Below, piece by piece: positions 29,442 through 40,125 of a stretch of DNA of 47,794 nucleotides; position 1 is the first letter of the stretch, and each line of letters starts with the position of its first letter. Made by a program: the position numbers and the translations under genes. Under the pieces are notes generated by a model. It was not told the DNA's origin, made no database searches, and saw only the letters and a list, made by a program, of their open reading frames with translations. The stretch is from contig DAHXPC010000012.1 in NCBI GenBank assembly GCA_027364575.1, positions 1 through 47,794 of the forward strand. Reading direction: 5' to 3'. The stretch is from a bacterium. Its GTDB lineage: Bacteria; Pseudomonadota; Gammaproteobacteria; UBA6186; Azoamicaceae.

Positions 29442-30884
29442 TTAAGATAGCTTTTGTTTTAAAAGTTCATTGACGAGATCAGGATTTGCTTTGCCCTGAC
29501 TGGCCTTCATGACTTGGCCAACAAAGAAACCAAATAATTTATCTTTGCCACTTTTATAATCCTGGGTTTGTGTTGGATTTTCAGCAATGACTTTATCAAT
29601 AATGGCTTCAATAGCACTATTGTCGGTTACTTGCTTTAATCCGTCTTTTTCAATAATTTCATCCACCGAATCGGTGCTCGTCCAAAGCTTGTCAAAAATG
29701 CTTTTCGCAATTTTTCCAGAAATGGTTTTATCACTCATTCGTTCAACGAGTTTAGCGAGTCTTTCCGCGCTAATTGGGCTGTTCGAAATGTCTAACGAGG
29801 TTTTATTTAATGCACCTAATAATTCGCCCATGACCCAGTTGGCACACAGTTTCGCTTCACTGCCATTGGATGCTTTTAGCGTTGCCTCAAAAAAGTCGGC
29901 AAGTTCACGTGTGCTGGTTAATACATTGGCATCGTAAACACTTAAGGCATAATCCTTTGCAAAGCGTTCGGCCTTTTCTCTTGGAAGCTCTGGTAGGGTT
30001 GTTCGTACCCTTTCAATAAATTCCTTTTCCACAATGACCGGTAATAGATCAGGATCTGGGAAATAGCGATAATCGTTGGCCTCTTCTTTGGTCCGCATAG
30101 AGCGTGTTTCATCTTTATTGGCATCATAGAGGCGGGTTTCTTGAGTAATCGTGCCATTGTTCTCTAAAATATCAATTTGGCGATTAATTTCATAGTTAAT
30201 GGCTTTTTCAACAAAACGGAACGAATTGACATTTTTAATTTCAGCACGTGTTCCCAATTTCGCTTCGCCTTTGGGGCGAATCGAGACATTTGCATCACAG
30301 CGAAAGGAACCTTCTTGCATGTTGCCATCGGAAATTTCTAAGTAGCGCACTAAGGTATGGATGGCTTTAAGATAGGCGACGGCTTCTTTGGCCGATCGCA
30401 GTTCAGGTTCAGATACAATTTCAATTAACGGGATCCCCGCGCGGTTTAAATCGATGCCAGAAAATCCGTCAAAATCTTCGTGTAAGGATTTTCCTGCATC
30501 TTCCTCTAGATGCGCACGTGTTATATTGACGTGTTTGCGAGCGCCACCTTCTAAGTCAAACAGAATGCTTCCACCCTGAACAATGGGGTGCTCAAATTGG
30601 CTAATTTGATAGCCTTTTGGCAAATCGGGGTAAAAATAATTTTTGCGCGCAAATACGGATTTATGGGCAATATTGGCGCCAATGCTTAAGCCGAATTTAA
30701 TGGCCATAGTTAATGCGGCTTCATTTAAAACGGGTAATACACCGGGTAAGCCGATGTCTATACCGCAGGCTTGAACATTGGGTGCTGCACCATATTCAGT
30801 GGCGGCCCCAGAAAACAACTTGGTTTTCGTCATTAATTGAACATGGATTTCAAGTCCAATAACGGTTTCCCATTCTATGCTCAT
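29442..30884 (-). CDS. gatB: Asp/Glu-tRNA amidotransferase subunit B
   Basis: tRNA-binding and kinase subunit of GatCAB, which turns Glu-tRNA-Gln (and Asp-tRNA-Asn) into the amidated form. 480 residues from ATG 30884. Signature [13 protein letters not shown] at the start, [14 protein letters not shown] and [16 protein letters not shown]; the C-terminal Yqey-like domain closes the protein. GAGGAG lies 8 nt before this ATG. The gatA stop and gatB start overlap as ATGA. Some upstream codons are open, but they lie inside gatA and lack family similarity. Confidence 0.97.
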   Translation of the reverse strand: MSIEWETVIGLEIHVQLMTKTKLFSGAATEYGAAPNVQACGIDIGLPGVLPVLNEAALTMAIKFGLSIGANIAHKSVFARKNYFYPDLPKGYQISQFEHPIVQGGSILFDLEGGARKHVNITRAHLEEDAGKSLHEDFDGFSGIDLNRAGIPLIEIVSEPELRSAKEAVAYLKAIHTLVRYLEISDGNMQEGSFRCDANVSIRPKGEAKLGTRAEIKNVNSFRFVEKAINYEINRQIDILENNGTITQETRLYDANKDETRSMRTKEEANDYRYFPDPDLLPVIVEKEFIERVRTTLPELPREKAERFAKDYALSVYDANVLTSTRELADFFEATLKASNGSEAKLCANWVMGELLGALNKTSLDISNSPISAERLAKLVERMSDKTISGKIAKSIFDKLWTSTDSVDEIIEKDGLKQVTDNSAIEAIIDKVIAENPTQTQDYKSGKDKLFGFFVGQVMKASQGKANPDLVNELLKQKLS

Positions 30885-32356
30885 GACAAACTCTCCTCGA
30901 ATATTGTAGGTGTTTTTGCATGCCAATCGGTTATTTGTTGAAATTGGTGTGCGACATTTAATAATTTTGCTTCTTCGAAATAATTGCCAATCAGCTGTAG
31001 ACCAGTTGGTCGATTATTCACAAATCCCCCTGGCATAGAAAGGGCGGGAAGGCCAGCCAAATTGACATTAATCGTGTAAATATCACATAAGTACATGCTA
31101 ACGGGATCATTGCTTTTTTCGCCTAGGTTAAAAGCGGGGGTGGGTGTTGTCGGCCCTAAAATAATATCCACCTCACGAAACGCCTCTTGGAAATCGTTGG
31201 TAATTAATTTTCGGACCTTTTGTGCTTGGATATAATAAGCATCAAAATAGCCGGCCGATAATACATAGGTGCCAATCAAAATGCGGCGTTTCACTTCTGC
31301 ACCAAACCCTTCAGTTCTAGAACGTTTGTACAGATCATCTAAATTTTTAGGTTCATGACAGCGATAACCAAAGCGCACCCCATCAAAACGTGAAAGATTC
31401 GAAGAGGCTTCTGCAGGTGCTATCACGTAGTAAGTCGGTACAGCAAGGCCTGTATTCGGTAGGCTAATGGGTTTAATTTTTGCGCCTAATTTTTCTAACA
31501 CTTTGATAGCTTCTTGTACGGAAGCTTCAACTTCCGGATGTAACCCTGCTTGAAAAAATTCTTTGGGAATGCCAATTCGCACCCCTTCTAAAGAAGCATT
31601 TAGGGTCGCACAGTAATTGGGGACAGGCTTATCGAGGCTTGTAGAATCTTTCAGATCGACGCCGGCCATGGCTTGTAGCATAAGGGCACAATCTTCTGCG
31701 GTTTTGGCGAGAGGGCCGCCTTGATCCAGACTAGAGGCAAAAGCCACCATGCCATAGCGTGAAACGCGGCCATAGGTAGGTTTAAGACCGGTCACATTAC
31801 ACAGGGCTGCTGGCTGTCGGATAGAACCTCCGGTGTCAGTGCCGGTAGAGCCTGGACTTAAACTGGCGGCAACGGCTGCCGCCGATCCGCCGGAAGATCC
31901 GCCGGCAACCGCCTTAAGATCCCAAGGGTTGCGCACTGGGCCATAATAACTGGTTTCATTACTGGATCCCATGGCGAATTCGTCCATATTGGTTTTACCC
32001 AATAGGATGGTTCCGGCTTCTTTGAAATTTTTAACCACCGTTGCATCGTAGGGGGAAATAAAATTGTCGAGCATTTTTGAGCCACAACTGGTTTTAACCC
32101 CCTGGGTGCAAAAAATATCTTTATGGGCGATGGGTATCCCGGATAAAAATTGATGTTGGCCCTTGGCTCTTTTTTGATCTTCTACGGCTGCAGCCGCCAG
32201 TGCCATTTCTTCTGTTAGGGTAATAAAACAGTTGAGCGATTTATCATAACGTTTAATGCGGTCTAGGAAAATTTGGGTTAATTCAACGCTTGAGCATTCA
32301 CGTTTATTTAAAAGGTCTAGAAGCTGGGCGATTGTTTTGGTATGCATATTATTCAT
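30881..32356 (-). CDS. gatA: Asp/Glu-tRNA amidotransferase subunit A
   Basis: Amidase-signature subunit that frees ammonia from glutamine for GatB. 491 residues. Ser-cisSer-Lys triad context is visible: AHKDIFC (Lys about 80), [13 protein letters not shown] (about 153-165) and [14 protein letters not shown] (nucleophile Ser about 178). The start could also be the fourth codon (ATG 32347). It lies 37 bp after gatC and overlaps gatB by 4 bp. With a tRNA-Gln gene in the window, the pathway could serve Gln, Asn or both; glnS and asnS were not seen here. Confidence 0.97.
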   Translation of the reverse strand: MNNMHTKTIAQLLDLLNKRECSSVELTQIFLDRIKRYDKSLNCFITLTEEMALAAAAVEDQKRAKGQHQFLSGIPIAHKDIFCTQGVKTSCGSKMLDNFISPYDATVVKNFKEAGTILLGKTNMDEFAMGSSNETSYYGPVRNPWDLKAVAGGSSGGSAAAVAASLSPGSTGTDTGGSIRQPAALCNVTGLKPTYGRVSRYGMVAFASSLDQGGPLAKTAEDCALMLQAMAGVDLKDSTSLDKPVPNYCATLNASLEGVRIGIPKEFFQAGLHPEVEASVQEAIKVLEKLGAKIKPISLPNTGLAVPTYYVIAPAEASSNLSRFDGVRFGYRCHEPKNLDDLYKRSRTEGFGAEVKRRILIGTYVLSAGYFDAYYIQAQKVRKLITNDFQEAFREVDIILGPTTPTPAFNLGEKSNDPVSMYLCDIYTINVNLAGLPALSMPGGFVNNRPTGLQLIGNYFEEAKLLNVAHQFQQITDWHAKTPTIFEESLS

Positions 32357-32393
32357 CTCTATCTTAATTGACTCTACAATTGAAACAAAAATC

Positions 32394-32684
32394 TTATTCT
32401 AGAACGATGGGGACTAAGAATAAGCCCGCTTCTGCTTTTGGGGCTAAAGCTAATAAGCTATCTCGTTGATCCGTCTCCGTGACTACATCTGTTCTTAATC
32501 GTTCTGCGGCTTCTAAAGAGTGTGCGATGGGATCTACACCCTTTGTGTTAGTTGCGGTGATTTGATCGACCATAGCAACAATTCGATTTAAATCTGCTTG
32601 TATTGAATCGCCATCTCGGGTATTTTCAATGTTTAAACGAGCAAGATGGGCTATGTATTTGATAGTCTCTTGGCTAATGGGCAT
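32394..32684 (-). CDS. gatC: Asp/Glu-tRNA amidotransferase subunit C
   Basis: Small scaffold subunit that wraps GatA and stabilises the GatAB interface. 96 residues: [19 protein letters not shown] at the start and a C-terminal segment ending FLVPIVLE. The start is ATG 32684, with GGAGG 8 nt upstream; six further upstream codons are open but unneeded. It is the first gene of gatC-gatA-gatB and is divergent from mreB, an arrangement also seen in Pseudomonas. Confidence 0.94.
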   Translation of the reverse strand: MPISQETIKYIAHLARLNIENTRDGDSIQADLNRIVAMVDQITATNTKGVDPIAHSLEAAERLRTDVVTETDQRDSLLALAPKAEAGLFLVPIVLE

Positions 32685-32747
32685 CGCGACGGCCTCCAAC
32701 AAGGGTTAAGCCAAGCAGTTTATCATAGTGGCTGTCTTGCCTAAAGT

Positions 32748-33835
<1,088 letters not shown>

Positions 33836-33848
33836 TTAAGGGGTTGCT

Positions 33849-34679
33849 ATCAAGTTTTTATTTGCCCGAGAACCGCAGCAAGGCATGAGAACTTGGTGCC
33901 TGGTAGCTTTATCGGTCGCCTTAATGATTGCTGATCACCGTTATCACAAGCTAGCGTTGTTGCGAGATTATTTATCACTCATTGCCTATCCGGTGCATTG
34001 GGTGATAGACGCGCCTACTCGGCTAATGGCTGTTGGCCAAAAATATGTAGACACAGCTCAAGATCTTCAAGCAGAAAATGAAAGACTAAAACATGAACAG
34101 TTGTTACAAAATGCCCGTTTACAAAAACTGTTGGCGCTAGAGGCGGAAAATGCCCGCTTGCGCGCTTTGTTACAATCTTCTCCTGCCTTAAACGAAACAT
34201 TATTAATGGCGGAAATTATTCAAGCCAATACGGATCCCTTTGTTCATAGAGTCGTGGTCAATAAAGGCGCAGAGCATGGGGTCACTGTAGGACAGCCAGT
34301 GATTGATGCAAACGGCGTGGTCGGTGAAGTGATTGAAGTTCATCCTTGGGTGAGTCGGGTTATTCTATTAACCGATGTGAGTTATGGGATCCCGGTTGAA
34401 AATGTACGAAGCGGTGTCAGAGGGATCATAGCCGGAACCGGTGCCATGAAAAGCCTGCAGTTACAACATGTGGCAAATACCGTGGATTTAGCCGTTGGGG
34501 ATGCATTGGTGACAAGTGGTTTAGATGGACGTTACCCGCCTGGATACCCGGTGGGAACGGTGAGTCGTATTGATTATGATCCTGGCGAATCATTTGCCAG
34601 AGTACAGGTTACGCCGAGCGCACAGTTAGATCGCACGCGTTTAGTCCTGTTGGTTCAGCGTCAAAAGGATAAGCCATGA
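33849..34679 (+). CDS. mreC: Rod-shape-determining protein MreC
   Basis: Bitopic membrane protein linking MreB to PBP2/RodA. A membrane helix (WCLVALSVALMIADHR), then a coiled coil (about 65-115, QDLQAENERLKHEQLL) and a periplasmic beta domain with VVNKGAEHGVTVGQPVID. The first in-frame ATG (33885) has AAGG only 1 nt before it. Upstream the frame encodes IKFLFAREPQQGM, which matches the usual MreC opening (MKP-L/I-F-x-RGPS). ATC at 33849 falls 5 nt after AAGGGG (33838-33843) and 13 nt after the mreB stop, so I place the start there (276 residues). ATG 33885 would give 264 residues and lose that conserved segment. The stop overlaps mreD by 4 bp. Confidence 0.93.
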   Translation: MKFLFAREPQQGMRTWCLVALSVALMIADHRYHKLALLRDYLSLIAYPVHWVIDAPTRLMAVGQKYVDTAQDLQAENERLKHEQLLQNARLQKLLALEAENARLRALLQSSPALNETLLMAEIIQANTDPFVHRVVVNKGAEHGVTVGQPVIDANGVVGEVIEVHPWVSRVILLTDVSYGIPVENVRSGVRGIIAGTGAMKSLQLQHVANTVDLAVGDALVTSGLDGRYPPGYPVGTVSRIDYDPGESFARVQVTPSAQLDRTRLVLLVQRQKDKP

Positions 34680-35161
34680 TGAGCGATAAATTTCGCGTAT
34701 TTGCCTTAATTGTTATCTCCTTTATGGTTGCCTGGATCCTGATGCTCATCCCTTTGCCCTATGAATGGCGTTGCATAAGACCTGAATGGTTGGCATTGGT
34801 ATTGATTTATTGGATATTTGCACTGCCGCAAAGCGTTGGCATTATGACGGGTTGGAGTGCGGGTCTAGTCATGGATATTTTAAATGGCGAATTGTTAGGT
34901 CAATATGCATTATCTATGCTTATTGTTGCTTATCTAGCACGCTTATTGCGCACACGTTTGCGTTTGTTTCCGTTTTGGCAACAGGCATTTGTGATTTTAG
35001 TCTTAGTGGGATTTGGCGATTTGGTCTTACTGCTGGTGGAATGGTTGGTGGGACATCCGCCGCGCACACTGCTGTATTGGGCGCCTACTGTGTCAAGCGT
35101 ATTAATATGGCCTTGGATCAATCGTTTATTGCGTTATTGTGAGCATAAAGCGTTTGCTTAA
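34676..35161 (+). CDS. mreD: Rod-shape-determining membrane protein MreD
   Basis: 161-residue polytopic inner-membrane protein of the elongasome. About five membrane segments; family features include EWRCIRPEWLALVLIYW near the N-terminus and GWSAGLVMDILNGELLGQYAL. It begins with a double ATG in an ATGATGA overlap with the mreC stop, so it is translated by coupling. The 3' end overlaps the next gene by 23 bp. Confidence 0.94.
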   Translation: MMSDKFRVFALIVISFMVAWILMLIPLPYEWRCIRPEWLALVLIYWIFALPQSVGIMTGWSAGLVMDILNGELLGQYALSMLIVAYLARLLRTRLRLFPFWQQAFVILVLVGFGDLVLLLVEWLVGHPPRTLLYWAPTVSSVLIWPWINRLLRYCEHKAFA

Positions 35162-38100
35162 ATTAAGGATCAAGCACCTAATGCTGATCATCACTCTATT
35201 GGGTGCCTTGGTTGGTGCTTGTGTTCTGGGTCTGAAGACTATATCTACTCAACTAAACAAAAATCGCGAAAAAATATCGCAGCAGCTACAAGCAGAACTT
35301 GGGTTTCCAATCCGTTTTGAAAAAATTTCTGCAAGCTTCGTTGGCTTTTCTTTAGCCGTTTCTTTAGAAAAAATGATAATCGTCGATATCGGTAAGCCTA
35401 CGCCTTTTATTGCGATCGATACAGTTAAAGTTGCGCTCGACTTAAAAAGCTTATTATTGGATCGAACGGCAAAATTTAAAAAGATTTTTTTACAAGGGTT
35501 GAAAATAGTCATTGGCAGGGATGCAGAAAATAAATTTTCGCTTTTAGGGTTGCAGGGAGAATCTGTTTCCAGTAATTTTGAATATGCCACCCTGATGGAT
35601 GCACTGCATAAACATCCTTTTATCGTTATTAAAAATTCAACCATTGAATGGCAGAGCAGGGGTGAACGCATCAATCAATGGTTGGAAGGTGAGCTAAACG
35701 TTTCCAATACGCCTTCGGTAGAATGGGTGTTAACGGGTAAACAAAAAATACAAATCAGAGAAGGCGCTTTTTTGCCCCCTTCAAAATTTTCGTTATCGGT
35801 AGCCCCTTTATTTAAAAATATTCAGCTTGAGAGTCTTTCTGCTCAATCAATCGCTCACTGTGGGATCAATGCTCAAGAATCAGGATGGCAGATAGATTGC
35901 AATATTCAAGCTAAAAACCTACGTGTGGATAACTTTCGCCAGTATTACCGTGCAAAGCCGAATGATATGAAAGTTTTTCAATGGCTTTCCCATGCGTTGC
36001 GAAAGGGTACTCTGAACACGATGGAGGTAAACATTAAAGGGCCCATAACCGCATTACAATGGGAAGGGGAGATTGGTTTTAAAGGGATAGACTGTTTGTA
36101 TACAGACAACTGGCCCATGATAGAAGAAGCCAATGGATTGGTTAAAATTGAAAATGAAGGGATAACCATAAGCTTACTACACGGAAAAATACTGGGCGCG
36201 CCTATAGAAACGGCGATGGCGATTGTTAAACCCGATGAGGAAAAACAAATCCCGACAGTTTTTTTTGAAGGATCTTTAACCAGCAGGCTGGAAAAAGGAC
36301 TTTTGTTTGTGCAAAAAAGCCCTTTACAAAAACGGTTTGCAGCGCCATTAGAGTCCTTAAGCCCAATGGGTTCAATGCAGTTACAGTTGGCATTAAAAAT
36401 TCCATTAGCAGGAAACACCCCCTTAGCCATAACCGGCGTGATCTCCACACAAGATGGTCAGCTAAAAATTTCAGACAGCCAGTTACGCGTAAAGAATTTG
36501 CGAGGGGATTTTTATTTTAGCGAAAACGGCTTAAAAGCAACCCAGGTAAAAGCCACTGTAGGCGAAAAACCCTGGGCGTTTGATATTAAGACCATTCCCT
36601 TTATGCACGATCAAGCGATCCAAATAACTGCGCAAGGACTATTGACTTCAGAATTTTTACAGCAATATTCTAATGTTGCCCTCTTTAACACGTTAAAGGG
36701 AGAATCTCAGTTTAGCGTCATGTTAAAACAGCCATTCAAGCAATCGGCAAGCAGCTATCAAGAATGGGGGTTACAGTCAAATTTACAGGGCATGGCGGTT
36801 GCATTGCCAGAATTTTTAGGCAAAAAAGCAAGCGAGCATCGTCCGACCACCCTGAAAATGGATATAAACCCCGACGCAGATTCTACCATTGCTTTGCATA
36901 TGGCGAATATTCTGGATGCGAAAATGGTTGTAGAAGGCCCATTGAATGCATTGGCAATCAAACAAGGTCATGTTGTTTTGGGGCGCCAAACAGCAAAATG
37001 GCCTTCTAAACGAGAATTGCGGATAGGGGGGGAAATTCAGACCCTGAACAGTCAAGCATGGTATGAGTATTTTCAGCGCTTAAAAAAGGGTATTTCTGGT
37101 TCATTGCCGACTATCGATATTCATGTGTTTGCACAGCATTTAGATATTTACGGATTATCATTTGATAAAACATGGCTAAGCACGCAATTGAATCGCCAGG
37201 CATCGTCTCCCTTAAGCTTCGATGGGCCTTTCATTAAAGGCACTATTGTGTCTTCTGCCAGAGAGGACTCTTTGGCCATTACGCTGGAACATTTAATTTT
37301 GGCTAACCGTATTTTGGGTAAATCCGTTGCTGCTGACTTTATGAGCGTTGCAAGACCCTCTATTGATTTTCAATGTGAGAATCTCCAATACCAGGATGGA
37401 AACTTTGGATCGGTTTCTTTCAAGCTTAAGCCTAAATCTTATGGATATGAGATCCAAGATCTCAATGTTGAATCCAAGATTTCTGAATTATCCAGTCATG
37501 GAGAATGGCATATAGAACAGGGGAAATCCTATACGAAACTTTTTGGAAAATTGATTAGCATTAATATGGGAAAGCTTCTTACGCATTGGGATTATCCCAC
37601 CGCAATTCAGGAAGCCAGTGGTTATCTTAACTATGAATTTTCGTGGCCAGGCCATCCCTTTGAATGCAGTGTAAACAAACTGGAAGGGATGGCTGAATTA
37701 AAGTTTGATAAAGGTAGAATTTTAGGCGTTAATCCGGGATTAGGCCGTATTATGGGCTTATTAAATATAGGGAATATCAAACGTCGCTTACAGCTGGATT
37801 TTAGCGATTTATATAAACAAGGATTTGTGTTCGATAGAATGAAAGGAAAATTTAAGTTTCAAACCGGAATAGCATTAACCGAAAAATTATTGATTGATGG
37901 ACCTTCAGCCAAAATTGAATTATTTGGCAATGCCGATCTTAAAAGTAAAGACATTGATCTTAATATGAAAGTAACGCCACATATGGAAATGGGATTACCG
38001 ATTGTGGCTGCGATTGCTGCGGGTAACCCTGCAGTAGGGGCAGGCGTTTGGTTAATTGATAAACTGACGGGTTCCAAAATGAAGAAAATCACGCAACATT

Positions 38101-38168
38101 TTTATCATGTGACGGGTACCTGGGACGCCCCATCCATTCATGAACTCAATGAAAAAACGTATAAATAA
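35139..38168 (+). CDS. YhdP/AsmA-like envelope protein
   Basis: 1009 residues: a basic N-terminus, one membrane helix (about 15-33) and a long, mostly beta periplasmic region of the AsmA/DUF3971 kind. The conserved C-terminal part includes YLNYEFSWPGHPFECSVNKL, GRILGVNPGLGRIMGLLNIG, LQLDFSDLYKQGFVFDRMKG, and AAGNPAVGAGVWLIDKL. YhdP-type proteins are bridge-like lipid transport candidates between the membranes in E. coli. Enteric YhdP is about 1,270 residues, so this copy is shorter by roughly a fifth, mainly in the middle. The start is GTG 35139, inside mreD; ATG 35181, after AAGGA, is an alternative that would keep the membrane helix. It extends the mre operon. Confidence 0.85.
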   Translation: MSIKRLLKLRIKHLMLIITLLGALVGACVLGLKTISTQLNKNREKISQQLQAELGFPIRFEKISASFVGFSLAVSLEKMIIVDIGKPTPFIAIDTVKVALDLKSLLLDRTAKFKKIFLQGLKIVIGRDAENKFSLLGLQGESVSSNFEYATLMDALHKHPFIVIKNSTIEWQSRGERINQWLEGELNVSNTPSVEWVLTGKQKIQIREGAFLPPSKFSLSVAPLFKNIQLESLSAQSIAHCGINAQESGWQIDCNIQAKNLRVDNFRQYYRAKPNDMKVFQWLSHALRKGTLNTMEVNIKGPITALQWEGEIGFKGIDCLYTDNWPMIEEANGLVKIENEGITISLLHGKILGAPIETAMAIVKPDEEKQIPTVFFEGSLTSRLEKGLLFVQKSPLQKRFAAPLESLSPMGSMQLQLALKIPLAGNTPLAITGVISTQDGQLKISDSQLRVKNLRGDFYFSENGLKATQVKATVGEKPWAFDIKTIPFMHDQAIQITAQGLLTSEFLQQYSNVALFNTLKGESQFSVMLKQPFKQSASSYQEWGLQSNLQGMAVALPEFLGKKASEHRPTTLKMDINPDADSTIALHMANILDAKMVVEGPLNALAIKQGHVVLGRQTAKWPSKRELRIGGEIQTLNSQAWYEYFQRLKKGISGSLPTIDIHVFAQHLDIYGLSFDKTWLSTQLNRQASSPLSFDGPFIKGTIVSSAREDSLAITLEHLILANRILGKSVAADFMSVARPSIDFQCENLQYQDGNFGSVSFKLKPKSYGYEIQDLNVESKISELSSHGEWHIEQGKSYTKLFGKLISINMGKLLTHWDYPTAIQEASGYLNYEFSWPGHPFECSVNKLEGMAELKFDKGRILGVNPGLGRIMGLLNIGNIKRRLQLDFSDLYKQGFVFDRMKGKFKFQTGIALTEKLLIDGPSAKIELFGNADLKSKDIDLNMKVTPHMEMGLPIVAAIAAGNPAVGAGVWLIDKLTGSKMKKITQHFYHVTGTWDAPSIHELNEKTYK

Positions 38169-38187
38169 ACGGAATTAGAATTCAGTC

Positions 38188-38497
38188 AGGGCAGACACAG
38201 CGGTCTGCCCCTACAGATGTTGCATGAATAAAATCATCAGGCTTCAAGATCCATTCAAATATTTTTGTCCAGATCCCATGTGATGGGGGTATGGATTATA
38301 TATTCGTCAACCCTATTTAGATTATTTGCATTTCGAATCCTGCGTTCACGATATCTTCGTTGCCATAATCGTTTTAAAAACGGTTTTTAATGATTGTGAT
38401 GCGCCCTTAAATATAACGTCTGATTGTATAGGTTTTGAAATTTTTGACAAGGCTTGGTGTTCCAACATCTGTAGGGGCAGACCGCTGTGTCTGCCCT
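38188..38497. repeat. 310-bp element flanked by 35-bp perfect inverted repeats (REP-like ends)
   Basis: The 35 bases at 38188-38222 are the exact reverse complement of 38463-38497. Each arm itself contains a hairpin, GGGCAGAC-ACAGCG-GTCTGCCC, followed by CCTACAGATGTTG. The 240-bp interior has no convincing gene. It lies between the convergent yhdP-like gene and ispA. It could be a paired REP-type repeat or a non-autonomous mobile element; the internal hairpins may also end transcription. Confidence 0.75.
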
Positions 38498-38536
38498 ATT
38501 TACAATCAATGGGTTATAACGAAATATCCACAGATC

Positions 38537-39445
38537 CTAGTTTAATCGATTAATAAATAATGCAGAAATTCTTTCCAGATGGTGATCTTTATCTTCTAGA
38601 AAGCCAATGGTTTCCAATGCCTCTTGATGTAAAGTAATGGCATATTGTTTGGCAGTTTCAAGACCCAGCCGGCTGGGAAAGGTTGCCTTTTGTTGCGCGC
38701 TGTCCTTACCCACACTTTTACCCAATATTTCTGTGGTGCTAATAATATCTAATATATCATCTTGGATTTGAAACGACAGACCAATGCAACGGGCAAATTT
38801 TTGTAACTCTCCAATTAAAGAGGGCCCCATTTCTTTTTCAGAGGCTAATGCCCCCAATGTAACGGCGGCTTCTATAAGGGCGCCCGTTTTTTTTAAGTGG
38901 ATATTTCGAAGATGTTCCAGGGATACCACCGATTGATTGCCTTCAAATGCTAAATCTAGCGCTTGCCCCCCAGCCATCCCCTGCATGCCACTTTTTTGTG
39001 CTAATAGACTTATCATCTTAATTTTTTGTCCGGGGGGAAGCGGATTTAGGATCGGATCGGCCAGCACTTCAAAGGCCAAAGCCTGGATGGCGTCTCCTGC
39101 GAGGATTGCCGTGGCTTCATCAAACGCTTTATGGCAAGTAGGCTTGCCACGACGCAAATCGTCATTATCCATAGCCGGGAGATCATCGTGAATTAATGAG
39201 TAGCAATGAATAAGTTCCACCGCGGCCGCAGGGGCATCTAATAAATCTAAGGCGTGTCCTAAGGCTTCTCCTGTTGCATAGACTAATAACGGACGCATCC
39301 GTTTCCCGCCGTTTAAAACAGAATAGCGTATGGCATCATATAAGCGATCTGAGGTTGTTAAATTGTTCGATTTTTCCGGCAGTAAGCGGGCTAAAAAAGA
39401 TCCTATGCGATCTAGGCGCTCGCCTTGATAAGCTTCAAAATCCAC
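38537..39445 (-). CDS. ispA: Farnesyl diphosphate synthase (polyprenyl synthetase)
   Basis: Condenses isopentenyl diphosphate with dimethylallyl and geranyl diphosphate to give farnesyl diphosphate for quinones and undecaprenyl carriers. 302 residues (E. coli IspA 299). The first Asp-rich motif is DDLPAMDNDDLRRGKP and the second is QIQDDILDI. The start codon is GTG immediately after the xseB stop. Downstream dxs, usual in enteric xseB-ispA-dxs, is absent; instead an inverted-repeat element and the convergent yhdP-like gene follow. Confidence 0.96.
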   Translation of the reverse strand: MDFEAYQGERLDRIGSFLARLLPEKSNNLTTSDRLYDAIRYSVLNGGKRMRPLLVYATGEALGHALDLLDAPAAAVELIHCYSLIHDDLPAMDNDDLRRGKPTCHKAFDEATAILAGDAIQALAFEVLADPILNPLPPGQKIKMISLLAQKSGMQGMAGGQALDLAFEGNQSVVSLEHLRNIHLKKTGALIEAAVTLGALASEKEMGPSLIGELQKFARCIGLSFQIQDDILDIISTTEILGKSVGKDSAQQKATFPSRLGLETAKQYAITLHQEALETIGFLEDKDHHLERISALFINRLN

Positions 39446-39688
39446 TTATAGTTCTTCCGTTTGAAAAGGTTCAAATGTGGCTTCGCCATTTTGCTCAATT
39501 AAAATTTGGACTTTTTGTTCCGCATTTTTAAGGGCTTGCTGACAATGGCGCGCAAGGGCTATGCCTTCTTCAAAATTTTTTAATGATTCTTCTAGGGTTA
39601 GCTGGCCACTCCCCATTTTTTCAATCATAAGCTCGAGATTATTTAAGGCCGTTTCAAAATTGAGGTTAGTTTCCGATTTTTTAGGCAT
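39446..39688 (-). CDS. xseB: Exodeoxyribonuclease VII small subunit
   Basis: 80 residues forming the small subunit that coats the large subunit XseA; the complex degrades single-stranded DNA. Motif: NFETALNNLELMIEKM-GSGQLTLEESLKNFEEGI, then LARHCQQALKNAEQKVQIL. The ATG 39688 start follows AAGGAATCTT; a longer frame upstream has no family similarity. The ispA GTG follows directly, so the two are coupled. Confidence 0.94.
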   Translation of the reverse strand: MPKKSETNLNFETALNNLELMIEKMGSGQLTLEESLKNFEEGIALARHCQQALKNAEQKVQILIEQNGEATFEPFQTEEL

Positions 39689-39747
39689 AAGATTCCTTAA
39701 TCCTTGAAAATTCGCCTTTGATGTTACTATAAGCCACAAGAAGTTGC

Positions 39748-39753
39748 ATTATA
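39748..39753 (-). promoter_or_regulatory. Possible -10 box for xseB-ispA
   Basis: A perfect TATAAT on the minus strand, about 60 nt before the xseB ATG. The -35 region (CTTTAT at 16 bp) is poor, so confidence is low. Confidence 0.28.
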
Positions 39754-39891
39754 ATTGTGGATGGCTGTGATAAAGCATATATGGTAGCATGAATGTTGAT
39801 TGGGCAGAATAAAATTTGAATAAGTTGAATAACTTTTGCTTGAATGTATACGAAATTCAAATTGCTTAATTAAAAATGGGAGCTTTATACA

Positions 39892-40098
39892 GTGAATAAC
39901 GGGTATCGGTTCGAAGAATATATTAAGCATTTACGTGAGAATTTCGTCAATTTGGTGGAATACCAAGAACGAACCGGCACGCTTGAAGCCAATGTTCTTC
40001 AAATTAAAGACGCGCTATTTAATGACGATCCCTTTATTGTTTTTAGTGCAAGCCTGGCTGCCACGGTCGTATTGGCAGATGAATCTATTTATCACTAA
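39892..40098 (+). CDS. Small hypothetical protein upstream of the OPT transporter
   Basis: 68 residues, not recognised. The start is GTG 39892 with GGGAG 10 nt upstream. The N-terminal half is soluble and helical (RFEEYIKHLRENFVNLVEYQ); the C-terminal part has a short hydrophobic stretch (PFIVFSASLAATVVLAD) too short to be a sure membrane helix. It ends 27 bp before the OPT gene and could share its transcript. Confidence 0.5.
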   Translation: MNNGYRFEEYIKHLRENFVNLVEYQERTGTLEANVLQIKDALFNDDPFIVFSASLAATVVLADESIYH

Positions 40099-40125
40099 TC
40101 ACCCAACAAATTGAAGAGGCAAAAG

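Noticed and set aside
35978..36448. 156-codon open frame antisense within the yhdP-like gene
   Set aside because: Low-complexity, Ser/Ile-rich composition typical of a shadow frame; no start signal.
38326..38553. 75-codon open frame in the inverted-repeat element
   Set aside because: It crosses the right inverted arm and overlaps the ispA end; no protein features.
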